Shown here piece after piece: positions 19,722 through 28,683 of a stretch of DNA of 64,000 nt; positions within the stretch are counted from its first letter, which is position 1; every line of letters starts with the position of its first letter. This DNA is from JAAYXS01 sp964550375. Its GTDB lineage: Bacteria > Planctomycetota > Phycisphaerae > UBA1845 > Fen-1342. Made by a program: the position numbers and the translations under genes. A model generated the notes under the pieces. The model did not search any database. It saw only the letters and a program-made list of their open reading frames with translations, and was not told the origin of the DNA. The stretch spans positions 1 to 64,000 of the forward strand of contig CAZJYX010000021.1 in NCBI GenBank assembly GCA_964550375.1, given 5' to 3'.

Positions 19722-20102
19722 GGCCGGGGTTCCTGAAGCGCTTGGCCGGCGCTCACGGGTATGGAGAAACCCCGGCAGTTGCCGATCTGTCAGGGTTCTG
19801 CGCGCGTGCACGTTCCGTGGCAGATCGTGCTACCGCCGGGGACGGACGTCCGGCGTTGTGCGTACGCCGGCGCAGCTTCCGGGCGGCGGAACCGCCGGGA
19901 TGGTGCATATTACCCGCGGACAGCGTCCAGCCAACCACGGCACGCGCCGGGACGATTGTCTCGACCGCGCCGCCGGCGGTCAACCGGGAAGCCCGGCGCT
20001 GCGGCGTTGGGATCGCTTGCCTTTTTGCCCGGCAAGGCCCATAAACTACGTGCAGGCACGGGCAGGCAGCCGCCGCACGTGGTCAGAGGGCCGACACAGT
20101 AA
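19722..20102. other. Intergenic region between divergent genes
   Basis: About 380 bases holding the promoters for the MATE gene (leftward) and the membrane protein gene (rightward). A candidate rightward promoter is listed separately; nothing else is recognisable. Confidence 0.4.
20017..20045 (+). promoter_or_regulatory. Candidate sigma70-type promoter
   Basis: TTGCCT (20017-20022), 17-base spacer, CATAAA (20040-20045), about 58 bases before the start codon at 20103. A moderate match only. Confidence 0.35.
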
Positions 20103-22550
20103 ATGACTTCCACGCGGGTTGGGACCATATTGATCGCGCTGCTGGTGGTGACCGGCGCAGTGCGCGCCCAGGTCATCGACGGCGAGGTCACGGCGGTGGG
20201 GTTCCGCTGCTCCTGGACCAGCGGTGCGCAGTACGTCATGCGCGCCGGGCAGTGGGTGCCGGTGCAGGTGCGACTGGGCGTTCAGGGCACGCAGGTCTTC
20301 CAGGGGCAACTGCGCGTCGAGACGCGCGACCTGGACGGCGATTTCGTGGCATATCGCGAGACGCCCGTTACGGTTACGTATGACGCGCCAGGTAAACGGG
20401 CATGGTGCTACGCAGCCTGGCTGGGCGAGTTCATAGGCTCGGGCAATCCCGGCACGGTGGATGTGCTGGACGCGGATGGCGGCTTGCTGCGCCGGCTGGA
20501 GATCCCGCCCGTCGAGCTGATCCGTAACGACACTCTGTTGGTGCTCGACATCAGCCAGAACCGCCTCAAGATCCTTGACGGTCTGCGGAGTTCGCCGACG
20601 TGGCGCGCCATGGACGAGGCGCCGGGCGAGCGGCGCTTCTACCGTGACGTCATGGTCGCCGCCATGGCCGCGGACGAATTGCCCGATCGCTGGCTGGGGC
20701 TCGAGGCGGTGGATGTCGTCGTCTGGGACGATCCCGACCCGGGCCTGCTCAGCATCGCCCAACTCAAGGCGTTGCGGCAATGGGTGCGGCACGGCGGGCA
20801 GTTGGTCATCGGCCTGGGTGCAAGCTGGCCGCGGCTGCGCGGCAGCGAGTTGGAGACGTTGCTGCCGTTTCGGGGCCGGGCGACTGAAAGGCCGGGGGCG
20901 GCAGCGATGCATGCCACCTTGGAGGTCGCCAGCCTGCGGCAGTTTTTTGAACGACTGGCGCGGCCCGGGCCGACGGCCTTTCCAGCCCCGCTGACGCTGG
21001 CCAACGTCGAGGCCGCCCCGGGCGCACTGCGCAGCTTCCGGACGCAACTTCCGGACGGGCACGTGGTGGACCTGTTCGCGACCCACTGGCTGGGCTCGGG
21101 CCGCGTCATAGCCTGTGCCGCCCGGCTGGGCGACCTGGCAGCCGTGCCCGTCAACGAGGCCTTCCTCGCTCAGATTCTGGACCTGAGCCCGGTTACGCCA
21201 GCGTTCCGCGAGAGCGAGATCAACACGCTCCAGATCGTAGCGGGTTTGAACGAGCCGCGCTCGCTGTATTACAGCGTCGTCGAGGCCGTCAGTCTGCCCA
21301 GTTGGCGCGGACTGCTGGTGCTGGCGGCGTTCGCGTTCGTGGTGACGTACATCGGCGTGGCGACGCTGCTGAGCTGGTGGTGGCTGCGCCGCCACCGGCT
21401 GACCAACCTAAGCTGGACGGTCTTCGCGGTGGTAGCGGTGGTGGCCAGCCTGCTGAGCCTGGGAACCGTGGCGGTGATGCGGGGGGCCTCGCGCGGCGTG
21501 CGGTCGCTCGCGCTGGTTGACGCGGCGGCGGGTAGCCGTAGCGCGCGGGCCAAGTGCTACTTCGGCTACGTCAGTCCGGTGCGGCAGAGCGTGGATTTGT
21601 CCTTGGCCGGAGAGAGCGCCTTCCTGCGCCCGCTGGCGGCGGGCCGCTGGCGGTCCACTTTCTACGCCACGCCGCAGCGTTACTCGGCGCTGGCCGGGAC
21701 GGGTGTGCTGCAGGAAGCGCCCATGCGGGCAACGCTGAAGCAATTCGAAGGTGTGTGGGAAGGCGAGCTTGACGGGCCCATTCGTGCGGAGCTGACGGTT
21801 GATCGGGCGTCCGGCGAGCTGACGCCGGGCAGTTGGATCCAGAACGACCTGGAGGTTGATCTGCGCGGGGGCTGCCTGCTGTACCTCGACCCGCGTTTTC
21901 CGGGGGACGGGGCGCCGCGGCCGGCGGGGCCGATCAGAAACTGGTGGGGCCGCGCGGACGTGCCGGTGAGTCTGAACATCCTGGCGGTGCCCATTGGCGG
22001 GCTGCCCACCGGCCGGCAGGTGACCAATCTTGGCCAGGCGGAGTACGCGGCGGTGGCGCAAGCGCGCCGCCGCTGGGAGACGATCAGCGACCGCAAGCTG
22101 CACACCTGGCCTGACCTGGCGACGCTGCGGGATGCGCAGGAGGCCTGGGTTGGGGCGGCGCGCGGGCGTTCGGCGCTGGATGGGGTGGACGAAATCGATC
22201 GCGCCGCCCTGCTGGCGTCGACGCGCAACAGCTATCTCAACTGCACCGCGCAGAATCGGGAGGACTTCAATACGTGCACGCCGCACCGCATTACCACGGA
22301 CGGGCTGATGAACCTCGACGTGACGCACTGGCTCATGCAGGGGCGCGTCAAGTCCGGGTCGGCTACGTCGGCCGATCCGCTGCTTGGGCAGGCGGTGCTG
22401 TTGCTGCTGGCCGACGATGCGGGCCCGGTGCGGCTGTGGCGCAAAGGTCGGCCGATGACCGCCGTCGGGGGGCGCACGCTGTATCGCGTGCGGGTGCCGC
22501 TGAGCTACCGCGGCGAACCGCCAGCGCGGCCGTGGGGGTTTGAACCGTGA
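20103..22550 (+). CDS. Large membrane protein with glutamine-amidotransferase-like N-terminal part
   Basis: 815 residues, ATG with GAGGG upstream. A signal peptide (~1-22) is followed by a beta-rich region, an alpha/beta segment containing LLVLDISQNR and the pattern LKALRQWVRHGGQLVIGLG, which resembles the class I glutamine-amidotransferase-like fold of planctomycete membrane proteins, then a transmembrane helix pair (~398-420 and ~435-455) and a long beta-rich C-terminal domain. No catalytic cysteine is evident. It overlaps the next gene by four bases (GTGA), so it is translationally coupled to an ABC ATPase, and is probably part of or an accessory to that system, possibly in envelope processes. 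The exact function is unknown. Confidence 0.7.
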   Translation: MTSTRVGTILIALLVVTGAVRAQVIDGEVTAVGFRCSWTSGAQYVMRAGQWVPVQVRLGVQGTQVFQGQLRVETRDLDGDFVAYRETPVTVTYDAPGKRAWCYAAWLGEFIGSGNPGTVDVLDADGGLLRRLEIPPVELIRNDTLLVLDISQNRLKILDGLRSSPTWRAMDEAPGERRFYRDVMVAAMAADELPDRWLGLEAVDVVVWDDPDPGLLSIAQLKALRQWVRHGGQLVIGLGASWPRLRGSELETLLPFRGRATERPGAAAMHATLEVASLRQFFERLARPGPTAFPAPLTLANVEAAPGALRSFRTQLPDGHVVDLFATHWLGSGRVIACAARLGDLAAVPVNEAFLAQILDLSPVTPAFRESEINTLQIVAGLNEPRSLYYSVVEAVSLPSWRGLLVLAAFAFVVTYIGVATLLSWWWLRRHRLTNLSWTVFAVVAVVASLLSLGTVAVMRGASRGVRSLALVDAAAGSRSARAKCYFGYVSPVRQSVDLSLAGESAFLRPLAAGRWRSTFYATPQRYSALAGTGVLQEAPMRATLKQFEGVWEGELDGPIRAELTVDRASGELTPGSWIQNDLEVDLRGGCLLYLDPRFPGDGAPRPAGPIRNWWGRADVPVSLNILAVPIGGLPTGRQVTNLGQAEYAAVAQARRRWETISDRKLHTWPDLATLRDAQEAWVGAARGRSALDGVDEIDRAALLASTRNSYLNCTAQNREDFNTCTPHRITTDGLMNLDVTHWLMQGRVKSGSATSADPLLGQAVLLLLADDAGPVRLWRKGRPMTAVGGRTLYRVRVPLSYRGEPPARPWGFEP

Positions 22551-23476
22551 TCATCCAGACGATCAACCTGACGAAGCGGTACGGGCAACTGGTGGCGCTC
22601 AACAACCTGCACCTCAACATCGAGGAGGGCGAGTGCTTCGGCTACATCGGTCCGAACGGGGCCGGAAAGACGACGACGATCCGCATTCTGGCGACGCTGC
22701 TGCAGCCGACCTGGGGGGAGGCGCGCGTCTGCGGGCACGTGGTCGGGTATGAGTCGCGGAAGATCCGCCCGCTGATCGGCTACGTGCCCGATTTCTTCGG
22801 CGCGTACGAGGACATGGTGGTGCAGGAATACCTCGAGTTTTTCGCCAGCGCGTACGACATCACCGGCCGGCAGCGCGACCAGATCGTCGGCGACGTGCTG
22901 GAGCTGACCGACCTGGCGTACAAGCACGATGCGCTGGTTGACTCGCTCTCGCGCGGCATGAAGCAGCGGCTGAGCATCGCGCGGGTGCTGCTGCACGACC
23001 CGAAGATCCTGCTGCTGGATGAGCCGGCCAGCGGCCTGGACCCGCGTGCCCGCATCGAGATCCGCGAGCTACTCAAGGAACTGCACCGCATGGGCAAGAC
23101 CATCCTGATCAGCTCGCACATCCTGCCGGAGCTGGCCGACCTGTGCACCAGCATCGGCATCCTCGAACAGGGCGAGCTGATCTACCAGGGCTCCGTGTCC
23201 GAGGCGGTGCGCCGCGCCCGGGTCGGCACCGTTGTACACGTGGTTACGCCGGATGACGCCGAGCGCGCGCGCCAGGTGCTGGCCAAGCTGCCGGAGGTGC
23301 AGAGTGCCGAGCTGCGCGACGGCGAGATCGTCCTGGCGCTGGGGCCGGACATGGCCGATTTCAGCTTTGTCGCGCGGGCGATGCTGGCGGCCAACCTGCG
23401 CATCCACGAGATCAAGCAGGAGGAAGTCAACCTGGAGACTGCGTTCATGCGGCTGACCAAGGGGATCGTGCAGTAG
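22547..23476 (+). CDS. ABC transporter ATP-binding protein
   Basis: 309 residues from GTG 22547, whose first bases overlap the preceding stop codon. Walker A is GPNGAGKTTT (~35-44), signature motif DSLSRGMKQRLSIA, Walker B ILLLDEPASGLD and the switch His in ILISSHILPEL; the C-terminal ~80 residues form the accessory domain found in CcmA/NatA-like exporters. It energises an ABC-2 type exporter. No permease with the ABC-2 fold follows; the partner is either the coupled upstream membrane protein or encoded elsewhere. The next gene is 99 bases downstream and unrelated in function. Confidence 0.92.
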   Translation: MIIQTINLTKRYGQLVALNNLHLNIEEGECFGYIGPNGAGKTTTIRILATLLQPTWGEARVCGHVVGYESRKIRPLIGYVPDFFGAYEDMVVQEYLEFFASAYDITGRQRDQIVGDVLELTDLAYKHDALVDSLSRGMKQRLSIARVLLHDPKILLLDEPASGLDPRARIEIRELLKELHRMGKTILISSHILPELADLCTSIGILEQGELIYQGSVSEAVRRARVGTVVHVVTPDDAERARQVLAKLPEVQSAELRDGEIVLALGPDMADFSFVARAMLAANLRIHEIKQEEVNLETAFMRLTKGIVQ

Positions 23477-23575
23477 GCGACCGGCCGGGGCGGGTTTGAC
23501 GTCCTCGCGGCGCGGTCGGATACTCCGGCCGGCTGCGGCCTGCGCCGACGCGCGACCGCGCCGGCGGAGCTTCTC

Positions 23576-25597
23576 ATGGCCAGATCCAGGCGCGTGCGGC
23601 AATCCCAGCCACCCCCGCTACCCCGACCGGCCACGCCGGTTGCTGAGCCGGTGCTGCCACGCCGCCTGCACTGGGCCGCGGTGCCGTTGCTGCTGGCGGT
23701 CACGGGCGCGCTGGCGATCTCGTCGCTGGTGGGTGACAGCAGCACCTTCGACGAATCCAGCCACCTGGGCAGCGGCATGAGCTACCTCAAGCAGCACGAT
23801 TTCCGTCTGGCCCCGGACCATCCCCCACTTGGGAAGCTCTGGGCAGCCGCGCCGCTCCTGCTGGTCGGACAGGAATGGCCCGGCCCGGACACCCCCGGCT
23901 GGCGGCGGGCGAGCCACTACGAGTTCGGGCAGGCCTGGCTATTCGAACTGAACGCGGGGCGGCCGCTGCTGCTCAGCGCGCGAATCATAATGGTTCTGTT
24001 GCTTCTGGGCACGTGCCTGGTGGTGTATGCGGCGGCGCGGGCGCTGGCCGGCCCGGATGCGGGCCTGCTGGCATTGGTTCTGGCCGCCCTTAGCCCGACG
24101 CTGTTGGCGCATGGTCGGCTGGTGACCACGGACATGCCGGTGGCGTTATGCGCCATGCTGGTGCTGCTGACCGGCGCGCGGCTGCTGGAGCGGGTCACCT
24201 GGCTGCGCTTTCTGGCGGCGGGGGCGGCACTCGGGGCATTGAGCCTGGCGAAATTCTCGTGGCCGCTGGTTCTGACCGGGCCGCTGGCGATGATGCTGGC
24301 GGTGCTCGTGCGCGGGCGGCCGCTGGAGCTTCAGCTTGCGCCGTGGCGAGGGGGCGTGCCGCTGGGGGTGCAAGGCCGGGCCGGGCGGGCGGCGGTTCTG
24401 GTGGTGCTGGTCGGGGCGCTTGGGCTGACGACCTGGGCGGCGATCTGGAGCTGCTATGGTTGGCGGTACACGATTACGCCCGCGACGACCAACGACCCTT
24501 CGGCGGCTGAACTCCAGCGCCAGTATGACGCCAGTTGGCGGCAGGTGCTGGCCGCCAACGAGAATGCCGGAGGTTTGGCGCGAGTGGGGCTGAGCCTGAC
24601 GAGGGTTGCCCGCGACGCGCGCCTGCTGCCCGAGGCGTACCTGTACGGCTTCGGGTGGACGCTGCGCACGACGCAGGCCCGGCAGGCATACTTGATGGGT
24701 GAGTACCCGCGCACCGGCGACCCGCGCTACTTCCCGCTGGCGTTCGCCATCAAGACGCCCGTCGGCACGCTCCTGGTGCTTCTGGCCGGGCTGGTGGCGC
24801 TGGCACGCTGTTGGCGGCGGCCGGGAATCAACCGCCTGCTGTTGCTGGGTCTGCTGATGTTTGGAGTCGTGTATGGCCTGACGGCCGTCTTCAGCCGCAT
24901 CAACATCGGGCATCGGCACATTCTGCCGCTGTACCCCGCGTTGTTCGTGCTGGCCGGCGCGGCCGCTGCCTGGTGGACCTGGCGACCGGCCCGCTGGCTG
25001 ACCGGGGCGGCGTTAGTGTGGCTCGCGGCGGTTAACCTGTGGATTCACCCGCACTACCTGGCGTACTTCAACGAGCTGATCGGCGGGCCCGCTAACGGCC
25101 ACAAGTATCTGGCGGACAGCAACATCGACTGGGGGCAGGATCTGCTGCGACTGGCAGAGTATGGCCGGAAGCACCCGGACGAGCCGATTCACCTGGCTTA
25201 CTTCGGTTCGGCCAACCCGGCGTACTACGGCATCCGCTGCACGGCCCTGCCGAGCTATTGGCCGTTCGGCCCGCGCAGCGACCTGTCGCCCGGCACCTAT
25301 GTCGTCAGCGTCACGCAACTGCTGGGCGTGTACGACCCGGCGGTGCGCGACGAGTACTGGCGGGAGCGCGCCCGCGGCTACGCGTGGCTGTACGAGCGCT
25401 GCACGCAGCCGCCGCCGGCCGACCAGACCGCCGATGAGCAGCGCCAGTTGGCAGAGCTGCAGCGCGAGTTTGATGAGGCCCGGCGGCGCCGGCTGCTCAA
25501 CGGCCTGCAACACCGTCGGCCGGACGAGCGTATCGGCTACTCGCTGTTCGTGTATCGCCTGACGGCGGAGGACATTGCGGAGTTGATAAAGCCGTGA
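23576..25597 (+). CDS. GT39/ArnT-like membrane glycosyltransferase
   Basis: 673 residues, ATG with GGAG six bases upstream. An N-terminal helix (~32-52) is followed by the acidic DE motif in STFDESSHLGSG and PDHPPLGK, then about ten further hydrophobic helices and a soluble C-terminal part (~490-673) with LADSNIDWGQDLLRLA. This layout matches GT-C glycosyltransferases of the dolichyl-phosphate-mannose-protein mannosyltransferase superfamily, which move a sugar from a polyprenyl phosphate onto protein or lipid at the outer face of the membrane. The acceptor is unknown. The gene converges on fabI with only 15 bases between stops. Confidence 0.8.
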   Translation: MARSRRVRQSQPPPLPRPATPVAEPVLPRRLHWAAVPLLLAVTGALAISSLVGDSSTFDESSHLGSGMSYLKQHDFRLAPDHPPLGKLWAAAPLLLVGQEWPGPDTPGWRRASHYEFGQAWLFELNAGRPLLLSARIIMVLLLLGTCLVVYAAARALAGPDAGLLALVLAALSPTLLAHGRLVTTDMPVALCAMLVLLTGARLLERVTWLRFLAAGAALGALSLAKFSWPLVLTGPLAMMLAVLVRGRPLELQLAPWRGGVPLGVQGRAGRAAVLVVLVGALGLTTWAAIWSCYGWRYTITPATTNDPSAAELQRQYDASWRQVLAANENAGGLARVGLSLTRVARDARLLPEAYLYGFGWTLRTTQARQAYLMGEYPRTGDPRYFPLAFAIKTPVGTLLVLLAGLVALARCWRRPGINRLLLLGLLMFGVVYGLTAVFSRINIGHRHILPLYPALFVLAGAAAAWWTWRPARWLTGAALVWLAAVNLWIHPHYLAYFNELIGGPANGHKYLADSNIDWGQDLLRLAEYGRKHPDEPIHLAYFGSANPAYYGIRCTALPSYWPFGPRSDLSPGTYVVSVTQLLGVYDPAVRDEYWRERARGYAWLYERCTQPPPADQTADEQRQLAELQREFDEARRRRLLNGLQHRRPDERIGYSLFVYRLTAEDIAELIKP

Positions 25598-25606
25598 AGT
25601 TGGAGC

Positions 25607-25622
25607 CGGCTGTCACCAGCCG
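25607..25622. terminator. Short hairpin between convergent genes
   Basis: CGGCTG-TCAC-CAGCCG spans the gap between the GT39-like gene and the end of fabI; a 6-bp perfect stem that could serve either side. Confidence 0.3.
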
Positions 25623-26386
25623 ATAATACTGTAGCCTGCGTCCACGTAGTGGACTTCGCCGGTTACGCCGCTGGAGAGGTCGCTGAGGAGGTAGAGGCCG
25701 CTCTTGCCGACTTCCTCGCCTTCGACGTTGCGTGCAAGGGGGGCCTTGGTGGGGTAGTGGTCGAGGATTCTGGAGAAGCCGGTGACGCCGGCGCTGGAAA
25801 GGGTCCGCAAGGGTCCGGCCGAGAGAGCGTTGACGCGGACGTTCTTGGCGCGGCCCAGCTCGGCGGCGAGGTAGCGGACGCTGGACTCGAGGGCGGCCTT
25901 GCAGACGCCCATGACGTTGTATCCGGGGACCATGCGCACGGAACCGAGATAGGTCAAGGTGAGGATTGAGGCGCCGTTGGCGAGGTGCGGGAGGGCGTGC
26001 TGACAGAGTGCCACGAGGGAATAGACGCTGATCTCCATGGCCTGGAGGAAGTCGGCCCGGCTGGTCTGGTAATAGGGGTAGGTGAGGGCGTCGCGGCTGG
26101 CGAAGGCGATGGCGTGGACGATGAAGTCGAGCGGGCCCATGGCGGCGTGGGCCTGCTGGAAGACGGCCTTGATCTGCTGGTCATCGCTGACGTCGCAGGG
26201 CACGATCAGCTTGGCGCCGATGGGCTCGGCCAGCAGGCGCACGCGGCGTTCCATCTTGGGGTTGGGCAGGTGGTTGAAAGCCAGCGAGGCACCCTGCTGG
26301 TGCGCATGCTGAGCGATATGCCAGGCGAGCGAATGGTCGTTCGCCACGCCGAAGATGAACCCCTGCTTGCCGTCCATCAGACCCAT
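25613..26386 (-). CDS. fabI: Enoyl-[acyl-carrier-protein] reductase (FabI type)
   Basis: 257 residues from ATG 26386, supported by AGGAG six bases upstream (plus 26393-26397); the frame runs further upstream without homology. It is a short-chain dehydrogenase fold with the NAD-binding FGVANDHSLAWHIA start typical of FabI, and the catalytic Tyr156-(x6)-Lys163 in GYNVMGVCK, with Tyr146 in TYLGS. The C-terminal VDAGYSIIGW closes the fold. It performs the last reduction of each fatty-acid elongation cycle using NADH. It is divergent from etfB with ~170 bases between the starts. Confidence 0.93.
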   Translation of the reverse strand: MGLMDGKQGFIFGVANDHSLAWHIAQHAHQQGASLAFNHLPNPKMERRVRLLAEPIGAKLIVPCDVSDDQQIKAVFQQAHAAMGPLDFIVHAIAFASRDALTYPYYQTSRADFLQAMEISVYSLVALCQHALPHLANGASILTLTYLGSVRMVPGYNVMGVCKAALESSVRYLAAELGRAKNVRVNALSAGPLRTLSSAGVTGFSRILDHYPTKAPLARNVEGEEVGKSGLYLLSDLSSGVTGEVHYVDAGYSIIGW

Positions 26387-26559
26387 GGTCTGCTCCTGCA
26401 TTTTGAGCGCTGAGAGCGGCGCGCGGTCAGCCCGAACCAGCGGGAAGCTACCCGCGCCGCGGCTTGCGGGCAAGGCTTCGAGGCGGCAGCGCTTGACGAT
26501 GCCAAGGCCGGCTGCTACCGTGCGAAGTCTTTCCAGCAAGCGATTGTCGGAGTCCAATT

Positions 26560-27474
26560 GTGCCGTACGACAGCATTGTATGCGTCAAGCAGGTGCCCGA
26601 CACTGCGAATATCACCGGCGAGGCCATGAAGGCTGACGGGACGGTGAACCGGGCGGCCTTGCCGACCGTGTTCAACCCCGACGACCTGCACGCGCTCGAG
26701 GTCGCGCTGCGCGTCCGCGACCAGTACGGCGGCACGGTCACGGTTATCTCGATGGGCCCGCCGAAGGCCGGCGACGTGCTGCGCGAGTGCCTTTTCCGCG
26801 GGGCGGACCGCGTCATCCTGCTGACGGATCGGCGGGCCGCGGCCAGCGACACGTTGGCGACCAGCTACATTCTGAGCTGCGCCGTGCGCAAGGTTGGGCG
26901 CTACGATTTCGTCTTCTGCGGCCGGCAGGCGATCGACGGTGACACGGCCCAGGTGGGGCCGCAGTGTGCCGAGAAGCTTGGCCTGCCGCAGGTGACCTAC
27001 CTGGAAGAGGTCGTCGAGCTGCGCGACCAGACCGCCCGCTTGCGGCGCAACGTGGGCAACGGCTGGGAGCTGGTCGAGGTGCGGCTGCCCGTGCTGGTGA
27101 CCGTGCTGGACACGGCCGGGCTGGTGCGGCCGGCGGCGGCGAGGCGTGTGGCGCGCTTCAAACGGGGCCGGACGCCCAGCGAGCTGCTGATCGAGGTTTC
27201 GCGCGAGAACCCGGACGCGCGGGATGAGGACAAGGAGCGCGAGGCGCTGCGGCGGGCCGAGGGGCTGCGGGCGCGCGGGCTGGTACTGGACGAGTGGAAC
27301 CTGGACGACATCGGAGCGGATCTTCAATGGTGCGGACTGTCCGGCTCGCCAACGAAGGTGCACCGGGTGCAGTCGATCGTTCTTACCAAGCAGGGTTACA
27401 CCGAGATCCCGGCCACGGAGGCGGGTGTTCGACAGCTTATCCAGGAACTTATCGTGGACCACACGCTGGGATGA
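26560..27474 (+). CDS. etfB: Electron transfer flavoprotein, beta subunit
   Basis: 304 residues from GTG 26560 with GGAG seven bases upstream (26549-26552). Family landmarks are IVCVKQVPDT at the N-terminus, NPDDLHALEVALR, GADRVILLTDR, and the nucleotide-binding FCGRQAIDGDTAQVGPQ loop. It is longer than the usual ~260 residues because of a charged insertion (~205-250). EtfB binds AMP and, with EtfA, transfers electrons from acyl-CoA dehydrogenases to the quinone pool through ETF:quinone oxidoreductase. It is followed by etfA and an acyl-CoA dehydrogenase gene in the same direction, a clear functional operon. Confidence 0.95.
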   Translation: MPYDSIVCVKQVPDTANITGEAMKADGTVNRAALPTVFNPDDLHALEVALRVRDQYGGTVTVISMGPPKAGDVLRECLFRGADRVILLTDRRAAASDTLATSYILSCAVRKVGRYDFVFCGRQAIDGDTAQVGPQCAEKLGLPQVTYLEEVVELRDQTARLRRNVGNGWELVEVRLPVLVTVLDTAGLVRPAAARRVARFKRGRTPSELLIEVSRENPDARDEDKEREALRRAEGLRARGLVLDEWNLDDIGADLQWCGLSGSPTKVHRVQSIVLTKQGYTEIPATEAGVRQLIQELIVDHTLG

Positions 27475-27531
27475 GCGCGGGGCAGTAATTTGTAGTCAGG
27501 CACTGACCAGAAGCGAGGCCAACGGCTAATC

Positions 27532-28611
27532 ATGATCGGAGTCAATCGCAACGGGGAAGTCTGGGTCTTCGCGGAGCAGGAAGACGGCGCGCTGCACGAC
27601 GTCGCGCTGGAGCTCTGCGGCCGGGCCCGGCAACTGGCCGACCGGCTGGGCGTGAAGGTCGGCGCCGTGCTGGCCGGCTGGAACGTCCGCGAGCTGGCCT
27701 ACCGCCTGATCGCGCACGGGGCGGACAAGGTCTACCTAGTCGAGCACCGCAAGCTCGACCATTACCAGACGCAGCCGTATGCCCGCGTCATGTGCGAGTT
27801 GATCGGCCGCCACCAGCCGCAGATCGTCATCTACGGGGCGACGCCGCTGGGCCGCGACCTGGCTCCGCGCATCGCGTCGGAGATGAAGGCCGGTCTAACG
27901 GCCGACTGCACGGCCCTGGAAGTCGCCGACGTGACCGATCCGAAGACCAAGACGGTACACCGCAACCTGCTGCTGCAGATCCGTCCGGCCTTTGGCGGGA
28001 ACATCATCGCCACCATCGTTAACTACGATCGCTGGCCGCAGATGGCCACGGTGCGCGAGGGCGTCATGCCGTTGCTCGACCCGGATCCGCGGCGCCAGGG
28101 TGAGATCGTGGCCGAAGAGGTCGGGTTGCGCGACGAGGACTTCCCGCTGCGGCTGATCGAGCGTCACCGCGAGCCGCGCAAGGTTAATCTCAAGGGTGCG
28201 CGCACGATCGTGGCGGGTGGGGGCGGCGTCGGCAGCAAGCAGAACTTCCAGATGATCCACGAACTGGCCGGCGCCGTGGGCGGCGCGGTCGGCGCGTCGC
28301 GGGCGGCGGTCGACGGTGGGTTTGTCGGCAAGGAACACCAGGTCGGCCAGACCGGTACGACGGTACGGCCGGCCCTCTACATCGCCTGCGGCATCAGCGG
28401 CGCGATTCAGCACCGCGCCGGCATGGAGGAGTCCGCCAAGATCATCGCCATTAACTGGGACCGCGAGGCACCGATCTTCTCCGTCGCCCACTATGGCCTC
28501 GTCGGCGACCTCAACGAGGTGATTCCGAGGATGGTCAAGGCCCTGAAGGAGCGACAGACGGGCGCCGCCGACGCGGCCGAGACGGCGGACGCCGGCTGGT
28601 CGGCGGACTGA
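27532..28611 (+). CDS. etfA: Electron transfer flavoprotein, alpha subunit
   Basis: 359 residues. The N-terminal domain pairs with EtfB; the C-terminal FAD-binding domain shows the family sequence GASRAAVDGGFV, HQVGQTGTTVRP and ACGISGAIQHRAGM, ending with the VVGDLNEVIP-like segment as VGDLNEVIPRMVKALKE. The usual lysine in the QTGK motif is replaced by threonine here. The FAD-carrying subunit receives electrons from acyl-CoA dehydrogenase. It starts 57 bases after etfB with a weak GAGG ribosome site, and lies 72 bases before the dehydrogenase gene. Confidence 0.95.
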   Translation: MIGVNRNGEVWVFAEQEDGALHDVALELCGRARQLADRLGVKVGAVLAGWNVRELAYRLIAHGADKVYLVEHRKLDHYQTQPYARVMCELIGRHQPQIVIYGATPLGRDLAPRIASEMKAGLTADCTALEVADVTDPKTKTVHRNLLLQIRPAFGGNIIATIVNYDRWPQMATVREGVMPLLDPDPRRQGEIVAEEVGLRDEDFPLRLIERHREPRKVNLKGARTIVAGGGGVGSKQNFQMIHELAGAVGGAVGASRAAVDGGFVGKEHQVGQTGTTVRPALYIACGISGAIQHRAGMEESAKIIAINWDREAPIFSVAHYGLVGDLNEVIPRMVKALKERQTGAADAAETADAGWSAD

Positions 28612-28683
28612 CGCGACCGGCCGCAACGAGATTCAAACGCGCGGCGGCCCGGCGCTGCCCGCTGACAGTCGAGGGCTTTCGTG

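Noticed and set aside
20046..21395. Antisense 449-codon frame over the membrane protein gene
   Set aside because: Glutamine/arginine/proline-rich shadow without domains.
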